DNA of 64,000 nucleotides from JADYZU01 sp964540965. Its GTDB lineage: Bacteria; Pseudomonadota; Alphaproteobacteria; Rhodobacterales; Rhodobacteraceae. The stretch spans positions 1 to 64,000 of the forward strand of contig CAZIOT010000015.1 in NCBI GenBank assembly GCA_964540965.1, in the 5' to 3' direction. The translations under genes and the position numbers were made by a program. The notes under the pieces are model-generated. The model had not been told where the DNA came from, ran no database searches, and worked only from the letters and a program-made list of their open reading frames with translations. Below are positions 8,933 to 18,018 of the stretch, piece after piece (position 1 is the first letter of the stretch; the number at the start of each line of letters is the position of its first letter).

Positions 8933-9849
8933 GCCGCCCCCCAGCGTCCGCCGGCATAGGCCAGATGTGCCGCCGCCGCCCCGCCCATGTCGCTGCGCAA
9001 CAGCCGCGCGCGATAGGTCCAGCGGTGCAGCGGATGTTCCAGCGTCAGGCCCATCGCGCCCATGAACTGGTGCAGGTCATAGCCGATGCGTCGCGCCATG
9101 CCCTGCGCATAGCCCAGGGCCAGCGCGGCCTGATCCGCCGTCCGCACCTGCGCCGCCCGCAGCATCTGCAACCGCGCGCCCTCGATCTCGACCGCGGCGC
9201 CGGCAAGGCGGTGCTGGATGGTCTGGAAACTGCCCAGGGGCCGGCCGAACTGTTGGCGGTCGCGCACATGGGCCAGCACGGACTCGAGCCCCGCCTTCAG
9301 CACCCCGGTCAATTCCGCCGCGATGGCGACCGACCACAGCACCCGCAACGCCGCCGGATCGGCGCCGGTATCGACCCAGTCCAGAGCCTCGCGGTCGACG
9401 GTGCCCATCGGATAGGCGAACAGGCTGTCGACCGGCTGCACCGCGCCTTCGGGCAAGTCGGCATATAGCACGCGGTCGCGGCCAAGGGACACCAGCCCCC
9501 GCGCCACCGGCAGAAAGCGCACCGCCCCCGGCGCATCATCCACGATCATGGCAAGCGGCCTTGGCACCTTATGCCCCAGGAACGGCCGCACCAGTGCCGA
9601 GGCCGCGCATTCCACCGCCACCGGCACCTGCGCCACCTTGTGGACCATCAGCGCCGCGGTGACGGTGCCCAGTTCCGGCTCGCGCGCCGCATCGAAAAAC
9701 CCGTTCGCCTCAAGCTGCGCGTCCAGCGCGTCGCCGTGGTCATGGCGGTTCCAGTCCGCCCCCGGACGAAACCCGGCCTCAGGCGCGGCCAGCATCTGGT
9801 CAAGGAAAGTGACGAAGGTCGCCTGATCCTCGTGCAGGTCAAAGCGCAT
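8929..9849 (-). CDS. Short acyl-CoA dehydrogenase-like subunit
   Basis: This 306-residue protein resembles an acyl-CoA dehydrogenase that has lost part of its middle domain. The C-terminal helical domain is clear (RQQFGRPLGSFQTIQHRLAG near 215, and LHQFMGAMGLTLEHPLHRW near 262), but no EGTxEIQ catalytic Glu motif is present. It starts 3 bases after a full-length partner (9,853-11,004). Such long/short pairs form alpha2beta2 enzymes in steroid side-chain degradation (FadE pairs). I infer it is the partner subunit of a heteromeric dehydrogenase. Confidence 0.85.
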   Translation of the reverse strand: MRFDLHEDQATFVTFLDQMLAAPEAGFRPGADWNRHDHGDALDAQLEANGFFDAAREPELGTVTAALMVHKVAQVPVAVECAASALVRPFLGHKVPRPLAMIVDDAPGAVRFLPVARGLVSLGRDRVLYADLPEGAVQPVDSLFAYPMGTVDREALDWVDTGADPAALRVLWSVAIAAELTGVLKAGLESVLAHVRDRQQFGRPLGSFQTIQHRLAGAAVEIEGARLQMLRAAQVRTADQAALALGYAQGMARRIGYDLHQFMGAMGLTLEHPLHRWTYRARLLRSDMGGAAAAHLAYAGGRWGAA

Positions 9850-9852
9850 GCG

Positions 9853-11004
9853 TCAGGCCCCCTTCGGCAGGTCAAGATGGCGCCGCGCCACCAGATCAAG
9901 CTGGATTTCATTGGCGCCCGAGGCGATGCCCGAGACGATGGCGCGTTCGTGATGGGCAAGATAGCGGTCATGATCGCGGCCCGAATAGGTGTCGGGCAGG
10001 AAATCCATGCCGAAATCGCCCACCGCGTGATCGGCCGCCACCACGGCGATGCGCGCCATGCTGGCCTCGGTTCCCGGCGATTGCCCGCGGTTCTTGATGT
10101 CGACGACCTTGTAGGCCAGCATCCGCGCCGCCTCGCAGGCTGCCGCGGCCTCTCCCGCGCGGGCACGGGTGATCGGGTCGGCGAATTGCCCGCGCTGCTG
10201 CAATTCCGCGACCATCTCGTCCAGCATCCGCGCCGACAGGGCATAGCGCGGGATACCCACCCTTTCGAAGGCAAGCGCATAAGAGATGATTTCCCACGCC
10301 TGACCTTCCTCGCCGATCCGGTCGGCGACGGGAATGCGGACATCGGTGAAGAACACCTCGTGGATGTCGCCATGGCCGATCAGGCTGGGAATCGCCCGCA
10401 CCTCGATTCCGGGGGCGGACATGGGGACGACGAAAACGCCGATCCCGGCCTTGCCCTGATCCACCGGCCCGGTGCGGGCGAGGAGGAAACACTGCTCGGC
10501 CAGCCCGGCGTAAGAGGTCCAGATCTTCTGCCCGTTGACGATGTATTCATCGCCCTCGCGCACCGCCCGCGTCCGCAATGCGGCAAGGTCGGATCCGGCG
10601 CCGGGTTCGGAAAAGCCCTGGCACCAGATCGTCCGCCCGCCCGCCATCGGCGGAATCCAGCGGGCGCGCTGTTCGGGGGTGCAATAGCGCTGAAGCACCG
10701 GCCCCAGCCAGTTCACCGAGTAATATTGCGCGCCGCGCGGTTCGCCCGCAGCCCACATCTCCTCGCCCAGGATCTGCTGGTCCCAGGCCGACCGCCCCTC
10801 GCCGCCCCAATCCTGCCGCCAGTGCGGCACGAAAAGCCCGGCCTCGGCCAGCCGCGGACAAAAGCGCAGGCTGAATTCGGTCTGTTCCTTCGACCCCGGG
10901 CCGTGGCGCGCGATCTCGGGCCAGTCGGCGGGCAATTCCTGTTCAAGAAAGGCACGGACCCGCGCTCGAAAGGCTGTCTCCTCTTGCGTCCAGGTAAAGT
11001 CCAT
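9853..11004 (-). CDS. Acyl-CoA dehydrogenase, large subunit
   Basis: This 383-residue FAD enzyme introduces a 2,3-double bond into an acyl-CoA. It has WCQGFSEPGAGSDLAALRTR near 131-150, the flavin-binding segment of this group, then INGQKIWTSYAG-like sequence, and ends ANEIQLDLVARRHLDLPKG. It is first in the minus-strand operon and is followed closely by its short partner. Start ATG at 11,004, with AGGG 7 bases upstream. Its promoter region is shared with the divergent acyl-CoA dehydrogenase gene at 11,240 and carries a conserved palindromic motif right before the start. Confidence 0.92.
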   Translation of the reverse strand: MDFTWTQEETAFRARVRAFLEQELPADWPEIARHGPGSKEQTEFSLRFCPRLAEAGLFVPHWRQDWGGEGRSAWDQQILGEEMWAAGEPRGAQYYSVNWLGPVLQRYCTPEQRARWIPPMAGGRTIWCQGFSEPGAGSDLAALRTRAVREGDEYIVNGQKIWTSYAGLAEQCFLLARTGPVDQGKAGIGVFVVPMSAPGIEVRAIPSLIGHGDIHEVFFTDVRIPVADRIGEEGQAWEIISYALAFERVGIPRYALSARMLDEMVAELQQRGQFADPITRARAGEAAAACEAARMLAYKVVDIKNRGQSPGTEASMARIAVVAADHAVGDFGMDFLPDTYSGRDHDRYLAHHERAIVSGIASGANEIQLDLVARRHLDLPKGA

Positions 11005-11239
11005 CCCGTAGCCCTGTCCATATATTGAGACATGAGTCCCGAAGCCGTCCGGACAAGAATTGCGGCGCCGGACCGATCTGTCAACCGGGGTGTTGTTGAC
11101 TGATGGAATATCGGGGCATATCCTCTGATTTGAGTGGATCGGGAGGGGAGGTGAGGGCGGACATGCGGTTGAATGGCTGTCTCACTATGTGGTCAATCGC
11201 GCGGCAACCGGACGCCGCCCCGACCGGCGTCCTGCGGGC
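11005..11239. promoter_or_regulatory. Divergent promoter region with two matching operator motifs
   Basis: Between the divergent acyl-CoA dehydrogenase operons lie two related 18-base motifs. On the minus strand, TGTCTCAATATATGGACA spans 11,032 to 11,015. On the plus strand, TGTCTCACTATGTGGTCA spans 11,178-11,195. They match at 15 of 18 positions and each faces its own gene. A third relative, TTGCCCACTATGTGGGCA, lies upstream of dctP at 4,633-4,650. I infer an operator for one pathway regulator, probably one of the regulators encoded at 18-25 kb. Confidence 0.65.
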
Positions 11240-12370
11240 ATGAACCTGACCGAAACCGCTGGGGACCGGGAATTCCGCGCCGCCGCGCGCGACTGGCTTG
11301 CCGCGAATGTCCCGCACGACGCCGCCCCGCACGAAGGCCCGGCCTCTCGCGCCCATGCGGCGGACTGGCTGGCGCTGTGCCACGCCGCGGGCTGGTCCGG
11401 TCTTGCCTGGCCGGAATCCTTTGGCGGGCGCGGCCTGTCACCGGCCCGGCTCCTCATCTGGTATGAGGAATATGTGACGGCCCGCGCGCCTTCGGTCCTG
11501 AACTGCACCTTCGTCGGCATCAACCACGCCGGCCCGACGCTTATCGCCTGCGGCAGCGAGGCGCAGAAGGCGTTCCACCTGCCGCGCATCCTCGACGGGC
11601 GGTCGATCTGGTGTCAGGGCTTTTCCGAACCCGGCTCGGGGTCGGATCTGGCCTCGCTCAAGACCTTCGGGCGGGTCGAGGGCGACCATCTGGTGGTGAA
11701 CGGCCAGAAGATCTGGTCGAGCTTTGCCGACATCGCCGCTTATCAGGAACTGCTGATCCGCACCGAACCCGGATCGCAGCGCCACAAGGGGCTGAGCTGG
11801 GTGATCTGCGACATGTCGCTGCCCGGCGTCACCGTGCGCCCGATCCGCAACATGGCCGGGGTCAGCCATTTCGCCGAGGTGTTCTACGACGACGTCCGCA
11901 TCCCGCTGACGGACGTGGTGGGCGCGGTCAATGACGGCTGGGCGGTTGCCATGACGACGCTGGGGTTCGAACGGCGGATGGCGGCGATGGCGCTGCAACT
12001 CGACCTGTCGGTCAAGGTCGAGGATCTGATCGCACGGGCCCGCCCCGCCCCCGGATCGGCGGTGGCAGAGAGGCTTTCCGACCTGCGGGCCGAGGCGGCG
12101 GCAATTCGCGCCATGACCTACCGCACCGTCCTGCGCGAACCGACCAGCCCGTTCGACGGGTCCATCGTCCGGCTGGCCTTTGCAGAACTGGAACAGCGCA
12201 TCTACCGCGCCGGGATCGACCTGATGGGGCCCGAGGCGCTGGTCGAGGGGCCGTGGGTCCACGACTATCTGGAAAGCTACAGCGAGACCATCGCCGGCGG
12301 CACCGCCGAAATCCAGCGCAACATCATCGCCGAACGCATCCTTGGCCTGCCGAGGGAGGTGCGGGCATGA
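11240..12370 (+). CDS. Acyl-CoA dehydrogenase, large subunit
   Basis: The ATG at 11,240 (MNLTETAGDREF) gives 376 residues and the family-typical N-terminus. An upstream in-frame GTG at 11,189 falls inside the operator motif and is unlikely. The protein shows WCQGFSEPGSGSDLASLKTF, VNGQKIWSSFAD and a C-terminal IAGGTAEIQRNIIAERILG, the usual acyl-CoA dehydrogenase ending with the Glu-containing loop. It oxidises an acyl-CoA at C2-C3 with FAD. The next gene overlaps its stop and encodes a short partner, repeating the long/short arrangement of the opposite strand. Confidence 0.92.
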   Translation: MNLTETAGDREFRAAARDWLAANVPHDAAPHEGPASRAHAADWLALCHAAGWSGLAWPESFGGRGLSPARLLIWYEEYVTARAPSVLNCTFVGINHAGPTLIACGSEAQKAFHLPRILDGRSIWCQGFSEPGSGSDLASLKTFGRVEGDHLVVNGQKIWSSFADIAAYQELLIRTEPGSQRHKGLSWVICDMSLPGVTVRPIRNMAGVSHFAEVFYDDVRIPLTDVVGAVNDGWAVAMTTLGFERRMAAMALQLDLSVKVEDLIARARPAPGSAVAERLSDLRAEAAAIRAMTYRTVLREPTSPFDGSIVRLAFAELEQRIYRAGIDLMGPEALVEGPWVHDYLESYSETIAGGTAEIQRNIIAERILGLPREVRA

Positions 12371-13311
12371 GTTTCGACCTGACGCCTTCGGACGACCTGC
12401 GCGCGATCCTTGACGCGGCGCAGGCGATGCTGGACGCGCATTACCCGGTCGCCCGCCTGCGCGACCCCGCATGGTCCGATCCGGTCGCGCCCCTGGCCGA
12501 TTTCGGCGCCTTCGCCCTTGCCCTGCCCGAGGGTGCGGGCGGCGCGGGGTTCACCGTGCTGGAGGAAGCGCATCTGCATGTCGCGCTGGGGCGGCATCTG
12601 GTGGCGCCCTTCGCCATCGCCCATGCCATCGCGGCGCGGGCGTTGCCGGATGGGGGCGTGTCGGGCGGAACGAAGGTCTGCGCCGGGGTCGCGGCAGGCG
12701 CTGGCTGGCTGCTGTTCGACCCCGCAGGCGCCGGGCTGGCGCTGATCCGCGATGCGGACGGGTTCCGCCTTGCCGAACTCGCGGGGCTGGCGTTTGAACC
12801 CGTCACCGCCATGGGCCACGGCCGCCCGATTGCCCGCGTGCAGGCGCCCAGCGGCGCGGGTCGGCTGTTGGACGACACGCAGGCCCGCACAGCCCGCCTC
12901 CTGATCTCGGCCCAGCTTCTGGGCGTGGCCACCGCCGCCCGCGATCTGGCTGTCGCCTATGCCGGAATACGCGAACAATTCGGGCGCCCCATCGGCAGCT
13001 TCCAGGCGGTCAAGCACCATTCCGCCAACATGGCCATCGGGGTGGAAATGCTGTCGGCGCAGCTTGACATGGCCGCCATCGCCCTGCGCGACGGCCATGC
13101 CGATGCCTCGTTCCAGATCGCGGCACTGGCGCGGCTGGCCCCCCGGATCGCGCTCGACACCGCGCGGACGGGTATCCAGATCCACGGCGCCATCGGCTTT
13201 TCGGCCGAGGCTGACGCTCACCTCTATGTCAAACAGGCCCATGTTCTGGCGCAGCTTCTGGGTCAGGATGATATTCTGGCACAGGCTGCGCCCCTGACCC
13301 CCCGACGCTGA
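12367..13311 (+). CDS. Short acyl-CoA dehydrogenase-like subunit
   Basis: The ATG at 12,367 overlaps the previous stop (ATGA), giving 314 residues beginning MSFDLTPSDDLRAIL. The C-terminal domain is recognisable (IREQFGRPIGSFQAVKHHSA, then GIQIHGAIGFSAEADAHLYV). The central beta domain is reduced and the usual EGTxEIQ loop is absent. I infer that it pairs with the preceding gene to form a heterotetrameric dehydrogenase for a bulky CoA ester. It resembles the 8,929-9,849 protein in size and layout, so the two pairs probably arose by duplication. Confidence 0.85.
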   Translation: MSFDLTPSDDLRAILDAAQAMLDAHYPVARLRDPAWSDPVAPLADFGAFALALPEGAGGAGFTVLEEAHLHVALGRHLVAPFAIAHAIAARALPDGGVSGGTKVCAGVAAGAGWLLFDPAGAGLALIRDADGFRLAELAGLAFEPVTAMGHGRPIARVQAPSGAGRLLDDTQARTARLLISAQLLGVATAARDLAVAYAGIREQFGRPIGSFQAVKHHSANMAIGVEMLSAQLDMAAIALRDGHADASFQIAALARLAPRIALDTARTGIQIHGAIGFSAEADAHLYVKQAHVLAQLLGQDDILAQAAPLTPRR

Positions 13312-13322
13312 AAGGACCAACC

Positions 13323-14147
13323 ATGCGTGTCGCCCTCATCACCGGCGCGTCAAGCGGCATCGGCCTTGTCACCGCGCAGACGTTCCTGCGGAACGGCGTG
13401 GCCGTGGTCGGCGTCGGCCGCGACCCCGCCAAGCTTGAAAAGGCGGCGGCCGACTGCGCCGGACTGGCGGCGCCGATGGTGACGCTTGCCGCCGACATCA
13501 CCGATGACGACGCCCCCGCGCGCGCCGTTGCGCTGGCGCTGTCGGAATTCGGCCGCCTCGACCATCTCGTCAACAATGCGGGCGTCGGCAGTCCGGCGCC
13601 GGTGCATGACACCGACGACGCGATGCTGGACAGCTTTCTGGACATCATGCTGCGCGCCCCCTTCCGCCTTGCGCGCGAGGCGCTCAAGGCGTTCGGCGAC
13701 ACGGCGACCATCGTCAACATCTCGTCCAGCTATGCCATCGTCGGCGGCCTGCGCGGCGGGGCCTATTCGGCGGCCAAGGCGGGGCTGCACGGGCTGACCC
13801 TGCACATGGCGGCACAATACGGATCGGCGGGGATCCGGTCGAACGCCGTCGCCCCCGGCGTGATCCCGACGCCGATGACCCACCACCGGCTCGAGGTCGA
13901 GGCGTTCCGCCGCATGAACTATGACATGACGCCCGCAGCGCGCTGGGGCACGCCCGGGGATATCGCCGAGGCGGTCTGGTTCCTGTCCTCGCCCGCCTCT
14001 GGCTGGATCAACGGGCAGGTGCTGGCGGTGGACGGCGGCTGGACGACGACGAAATACCTGAGCGAGGCCGCGCTTTCGGCCGAACGCGACCTGCGCCCGG
14101 CGGACTGGAGCCATTCGGGCAGGCCGGTCCCGAAGACCGATCCGTAA
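13323..14147 (+). CDS. SDR-family oxidoreductase
   Basis: This 274-residue short-chain dehydrogenase has TGASSGIGLVTAQTF at residues 7-21, LVNNAGVGSPAP near 81, a Ser pair around 138 and YSAAKAGLHGL with the catalytic Tyr/Lys near 151-155. The C-terminal INGQVLAVDGGW is typical of the SDR C-terminus, followed by about 30 extra residues. It begins 11 bases after the acyl-CoA dehydrogenase pair and closes that plus-strand operon. Its likely job is oxidation of a hydroxyacyl-CoA or ring alcohol made in the pathway. Confidence 0.9.
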   Translation: MRVALITGASSGIGLVTAQTFLRNGVAVVGVGRDPAKLEKAAADCAGLAAPMVTLAADITDDDAPARAVALALSEFGRLDHLVNNAGVGSPAPVHDTDDAMLDSFLDIMLRAPFRLAREALKAFGDTATIVNISSSYAIVGGLRGGAYSAAKAGLHGLTLHMAAQYGSAGIRSNAVAPGVIPTPMTHHRLEVEAFRRMNYDMTPAARWGTPGDIAEAVWFLSSPASGWINGQVLAVDGGWTTTKYLSEAALSAERDLRPADWSHSGRPVPKTDP

Positions 14148-14163
14148 TGGCGCACCCGGCCCT

Positions 14164-15741
14164 CTAGCCCCCCGCCTCGCCTTTCCGCAATTCGGTCTTG
14201 AGCACCTTGCCCGAGGCGTTGAGCGGAAGGCCCGCCACGAAATCCACGAACCGCGGCACCTTGAAATTCGCCATCCGCTGCCGCGCCCAGCCGATGACAT
14301 CGGCGGCCGCAAGATCCGCGCCCGGTGCCAGAACGATGAACGCCTTGCCGACCTCGCCCAGCCGTTGGTCGGGCACGCCGATCACGGCGACCTGCGCCAC
14401 CCCCGGCAGTTCGAGAAGCATCTTCTCGATCTCGGCCGGATAGCAGTTGAAGCCGCCGCAGACATAGATGTCCTTCAGCCGGTCGGTGACGCGCAGATAG
14501 CCGTCCGCGCCGACATGGCCGACATCCCCGGTATGCAGCCAGCCGTCGGTGTCGCGGGCCTCGGCAAAGGCGGCCGGGTCATCGAGGAACCCTTTCGTCA
14601 CATAGGCGCTGCGGATCAGGATCTCGCCAGCCTCGCCCCGCGGCAATGTTTCGCCCTGCACATCGACGCAGCGGACCTCTACCCCCGGAAGGGGCAGGCC
14701 GACCGAATGCGCCACAAGGTCCGGGTCATCGCCCGCGCGCGTGCAGGTGCCGATGCCGTTGCATTCGGTCATGCCCCAGGCGACCGCCACCGTTTCGAAC
14801 CCCAGATCGTCGCGCATGGCGCGGATCAGGTCGACGGGCACCGATGCTGCGCCGGTCATCGACAGGCGCAGGGTCGACAGGTCGAAACTTTCCCGCCCGG
14901 CGTGATCCAGAAGCGACCGGAACAGCGTCGGCGGGCCGGTCAGGACCGAGACCCTTTCGCTTTCGATCAGCGACAGGGTGGCGGCGGCATCGAACCGCGC
15001 CAGCGGCAGGACGCAGGCGCCGGTGATGAGGCTGGCAAGCCAGCCCATCTTGTAGCCGAAGGTATGGAAGAACGGCGGCACAATCAGGTTCACATCCCCT
15101 GCGCGCAGGCCCCAGATCTGCGCATAGCGCCGATAGCCGTCGATATTCTGCCAATGGGTGAAGGTCGCCCCCTTGGGCCGCCCGGTGGTGCCCGAGGTGA
15201 ACATGATGTCCATGATGTCGTCGGGGCCGACCTGGGCGGCCCTGCGCCGCGCCTCCTCTGCCGGCACCGCTTCGCCCGCCGCAAGAAAGCCGTGCCAGTC
15301 GGTCGCGGCGCCCGGCGGGCCGCGGAACGCCACCAGCCGTTCAAGGCCCTCGGGGCGAAGGGGGGCGATGGCGGCGGCATAGTCGGTGCCCAGGAATTCC
15401 CCCGGCGTGAACAGGATCCGGGCGCCGCTGCGGCGCAGGATCCCGGCCGCCTCGCCGGGTTTGAACCGGGTGTTGAGCGGCACCAGAACCGCACCGATGC
15501 TCTGGGCGCCCAGCGCGGCGGCAATCCATTCGTGGCTGTTGGGCGCCCAGATGGCCACGCGGTCGCCCTTGCCGATACCGCAGGCCAGAAACGCCCGCGC
15601 CACCCGCAGCCGCAGCGCGTCAAGATCGCGGAAAGACAGGCTGAGGTCGCCCTCGCGGATCGCGATTTGCGCGCCGAACTGCCGCGCCGCGTCATCGACC
15701 AGTGCGGGCAGGGTGGCGGGGACCGAAACCTCGGGCGGCAC
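14164..15741 (-). CDS. AMP-forming acyl-CoA ligase (FadD3-like)
   Basis: This 525-residue ANL ligase shows IMFTSGTTGRPKGATFTHWQ (phosphate loop, near 180-199), AWGMTECNGIG, GDVGHVGADGYLRVTDRLKD, GGFNCYPAEIEKMLLELPGV and the catalytic Lys in NASGKVLKTELRKG. The GGFNxYPAEIE segment is shared with FadD3-type ligases that activate the steroid-ring acid HIP, and with medium- and long-chain ligases, so substrate cannot be fixed from motifs. It is last in the minus-strand operon from 17,995 and converges with the SDR gene at 13,323. Confidence 0.92.
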   Translation of the reverse strand: MPPEVSVPATLPALVDDAARQFGAQIAIREGDLSLSFRDLDALRLRVARAFLACGIGKGDRVAIWAPNSHEWIAAALGAQSIGAVLVPLNTRFKPGEAAGILRRSGARILFTPGEFLGTDYAAAIAPLRPEGLERLVAFRGPPGAATDWHGFLAAGEAVPAEEARRRAAQVGPDDIMDIMFTSGTTGRPKGATFTHWQNIDGYRRYAQIWGLRAGDVNLIVPPFFHTFGYKMGWLASLITGACVLPLARFDAAATLSLIESERVSVLTGPPTLFRSLLDHAGRESFDLSTLRLSMTGAASVPVDLIRAMRDDLGFETVAVAWGMTECNGIGTCTRAGDDPDLVAHSVGLPLPGVEVRCVDVQGETLPRGEAGEILIRSAYVTKGFLDDPAAFAEARDTDGWLHTGDVGHVGADGYLRVTDRLKDIYVCGGFNCYPAEIEKMLLELPGVAQVAVIGVPDQRLGEVGKAFIVLAPGADLAAADVIGWARQRMANFKVPRFVDFVAGLPLNASGKVLKTELRKGEAGG

Positions 15742-15744
15742 CGG

Positions 15745-16563
15745 TCAGCCGCCTCCGGCCGAGGGGAACCGCGGCGGGCGCCGTGACAGGATCGCGTCCA
15801 GCCCCTCGGCCATGTCCGGATGCAGGAACGACAGCCGTTCCAGCGCCGCCGAATGTTCAAAGATCGGCTGCGCCTGCCGCAGCCAGCCGTTCAGCGCGCG
15901 CTTGGTCCAGCGGATGGCAAGCTGGGGACCGGCGGCCAGCCCCTCGGCGATGCCGATGGCGGTGGACAGCACTTCGGCGGCGGGCACGGCCATGCTGACC
16001 AGCCCGATCCGCGACGCCTCGGCCCCGTCAAGCGCGCGGCCGGTCAGGAGATAGAGCTTGGCCTTGGCCATGCCGCACAGCAGCGGCCAGATCAGCGCGG
16101 CATGGTCGCCGGCCACGATCCCGCCGCGCACATGCCCGTCGCACAGCACCGCGTCCTCGGCCGCGACCGAGATGTCGGCCATCAGCGCCACGGCAAGGGC
16201 GCCCGCCACCGCCGCCCCCTCGATCGCCGAGACGATCGGCTTGTCGAGCGCCATCATGCCCAGCGGAATGGCCAGCAATTCCTCGAAATCCGCGAAATCG
16301 GCGCGGCCCTCGGACGTCCCGGCCTTGCCGGCCAGGTCCCTCACCCAGCCGATCTCGCCCCCGGCGCTGAAGGTTCCGCCGCTGCCCGCGACCACCACGG
16401 CACGGATGCGGTCATCGCGCCCGATGGCGGGCCAGATCGCGGCGAGTTCGGCGTGAAGCACCGCCGTCATCGCGTTCTTCTTCGCCCCGGTGTCCATCGT
16501 GATCACAAGGACGCCGCTGTCGCGCAGCGACAGCTTCAGGCTGTCGTATCCGTCCAGATCCAT
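15745..16563 (-). CDS. Enoyl-CoA hydratase/isomerase family protein
   Basis: The ATG at 16,563 (MDLDGYDSLKL) lies 2 bases after the upstream SDR stop and gives 272 residues. The crotonase fold is seen in GSGGTFSAGGEIGWV (oxyanion hole) and EGAAVAGALAVALMADISVA, followed by LCDGHVRGGIVAGDHAALIW. The HVRGG stretch replaces the usual catalytic Glu region, as in the 8,147 gene. The C-terminus carries a LHPDMAEGLDAILSRRPPRF tail typical of longer family members. Likely acts on an unsaturated or cyclic CoA intermediate. Confidence 0.88.
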   Translation of the reverse strand: MDLDGYDSLKLSLRDSGVLVITMDTGAKKNAMTAVLHAELAAIWPAIGRDDRIRAVVVAGSGGTFSAGGEIGWVRDLAGKAGTSEGRADFADFEELLAIPLGMMALDKPIVSAIEGAAVAGALAVALMADISVAAEDAVLCDGHVRGGIVAGDHAALIWPLLCGMAKAKLYLLTGRALDGAEASRIGLVSMAVPAAEVLSTAIGIAEGLAAGPQLAIRWTKRALNGWLRQAQPIFEHSAALERLSFLHPDMAEGLDAILSRRPPRFPSAGGG

Positions 16564-16565
16564 CC

Positions 16566-17432
16566 TCACGACACCACGGTCGCGTTCCAGGCGGACAGGC
16601 CCAGCGGCTGCAGCGCATCCTTCAATTCCTCGCGGAAGGCGCGTTCGACATCGGCGACGGTCCATCCCGCGCAGGTGGCGTGCGCGGGCACTTCGGACGG
16701 ATGGGCGATCAGTGACAGGCGCGGCGGGTTGATGCGGACGATCTGGCCGTTGATCCCCGCCGCCGCGTCGGACAGCAGGAAGACGACAGGCGCGGCATTG
16801 TCCTCGGGCCGGATGGCGGTGTCGCTGCTGCCGTCGCCCTTGAACGCCAGCATCGTGTCATACATGCGCGACTTGGCGATGGGCGACACCGCGTTGACCC
16901 GCACCCCGGTTCCCGCGACATCGACCGCCCAGCCATAGGTCAGCGAGGCGACGGCGCCCTTGGTGGCGCCGTAAAGGCCCATGTCGGAAATGCCGGCATG
17001 GGCGCCCGAGGTCACGTTGACGATGGACCCGCTGCCCTGCGCGGTCATGGCGCGCAGCGCGTGGACGCCGCAATGCACCGGGCCAAGCACGTTCACCTCG
17101 ACGATGGCGCGGATCCGCTCGGGCGTCTCGTCCTGAGGTCGCGACAGGTGAAAGATGCCGGCATTGTTCACCAGCCCGTCGATGCGGCCGAAGCGGCCGG
17201 TGCAGCCCTGCACCAGCGCCTCGGCGCCGTCCCAGGTGCTGATGTCCGATGTGTCGGCCACCGCCACGCCGCCCGCCGCGCCGATGGCCGCGACGACATC
17301 CGCCGCAGCCGCGGCGTCGATGTCGTTGACCACCACGCGCGCGCCCTCTTGCGCCGCAAGCCTTGCATAGGCGCTGCCAAGGCCGCGGCCGGCCCCCGTC
17401 ACCACCACCACCTTGTCCGACAAAGCGCCCAT
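16566..17432 (-). CDS. SDR-family oxidoreductase
   Basis: This 288-residue short-chain dehydrogenase starts at the ATG at 17,432, which overlaps the upstream stop (TGATG). A GTG one codon earlier is the alternative. It carries VVVTGAGRGLGSAYARLAAQ (cofactor site, near 9-28), LVNNAGIF near 87 and LYGATKGAVASL with the catalytic Tyr/Lys near 155-159. About 45 residues extend past the usual INGQIVRINPP end, giving it the length of fused or long-tailed SDRs often seen with beta-oxidation operons. Confidence 0.9.
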   Translation of the reverse strand: MGALSDKVVVVTGAGRGLGSAYARLAAQEGARVVVNDIDAAAAADVVAAIGAAGGVAVADTSDISTWDGAEALVQGCTGRFGRIDGLVNNAGIFHLSRPQDETPERIRAIVEVNVLGPVHCGVHALRAMTAQGSGSIVNVTSGAHAGISDMGLYGATKGAVASLTYGWAVDVAGTGVRVNAVSPIAKSRMYDTMLAFKGDGSSDTAIRPEDNAAPVVFLLSDAAAGINGQIVRINPPRLSLIAHPSEVPAHATCAGWTVADVERAFREELKDALQPLGLSAWNATVVS

Positions 17433-17995
17433 CACGTCTTCCTTTCAACCGGTTGTCCATCGGCTGGCCACGGCCCGCCCTGCAATGAATTCTGCACGAA
17501 GGCGATCATATGGTAAGCACCGATCAGGAAGGTCAGCTCGATCAGCTGCGCCGCGTCATGGTCCTGCGCCAAAGCCGCCCAGGTCGCATCCTTGATCCGC
17601 GCCCCCGCGTGCAGTTCCTCGACCGCGCGCAGGACTGCGGCATCGCCCGGCGTCCAGACCGGCGCCGCCGATCCGTCGCGCAGCGCGCGGATCTCGTCCC
17701 CGGCAATCCCCGCCGCCATCGCCAGCGGCTCATGGGCGTTCCATTCCAGTTCGGCCGCGCACAGCGTCGCGCAGCGCAGGATCGCCAGTTCGCGCGTCCG
17801 GGCCGGCAGCCTGCCTTTCAACAAGAGCTTGCCCGCGAAGGGCGCGAAGCGGCGGTAAAGCCCCGGGTGGTGCAGAAGCGTCCTGAAAAAGGCCTCGGCC
17901 CCGGCGCTTGCCCCCGTTTCGGACAGGGACGCGGCCAGCAGGGCGCGGGCGTCCTCTGACATCTCGTCATGGGCAAGCGGCCCGATCCGCGGCAT
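17432..17995 (-). CDS. Carboxymuconolactone decarboxylase-family protein
   Basis: This 187-residue protein belongs to the AhpD/CMD fold: FFRTLLHHPGLYRRFAPFAG near 36-55, then KGRLPARTRELAILRCATLCAAELEWNAHEP in the helical core (only motif fragments matter here: RELAILR and EWNAHE). The redox CxxC of AhpD is absent, so it is closer to the lactone decarboxylase type. It is first in the 17,995-14,164 operon. Proteins like this appear in many ring-cleavage pathways, often with unknown exact reaction. Confidence 0.85.
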   Translation of the reverse strand: MPRIGPLAHDEMSEDARALLAASLSETGASAGAEAFFRTLLHHPGLYRRFAPFAGKLLLKGRLPARTRELAILRCATLCAAELEWNAHEPLAMAAGIAGDEIRALRDGSAAPVWTPGDAAVLRAVEELHAGARIKDATWAALAQDHDAAQLIELTFLIGAYHMIAFVQNSLQGGPWPADGQPVERKT

Positions 17996-18018
17996 CCTTG
18001 GCTCCCCTTTCCGCGCGC

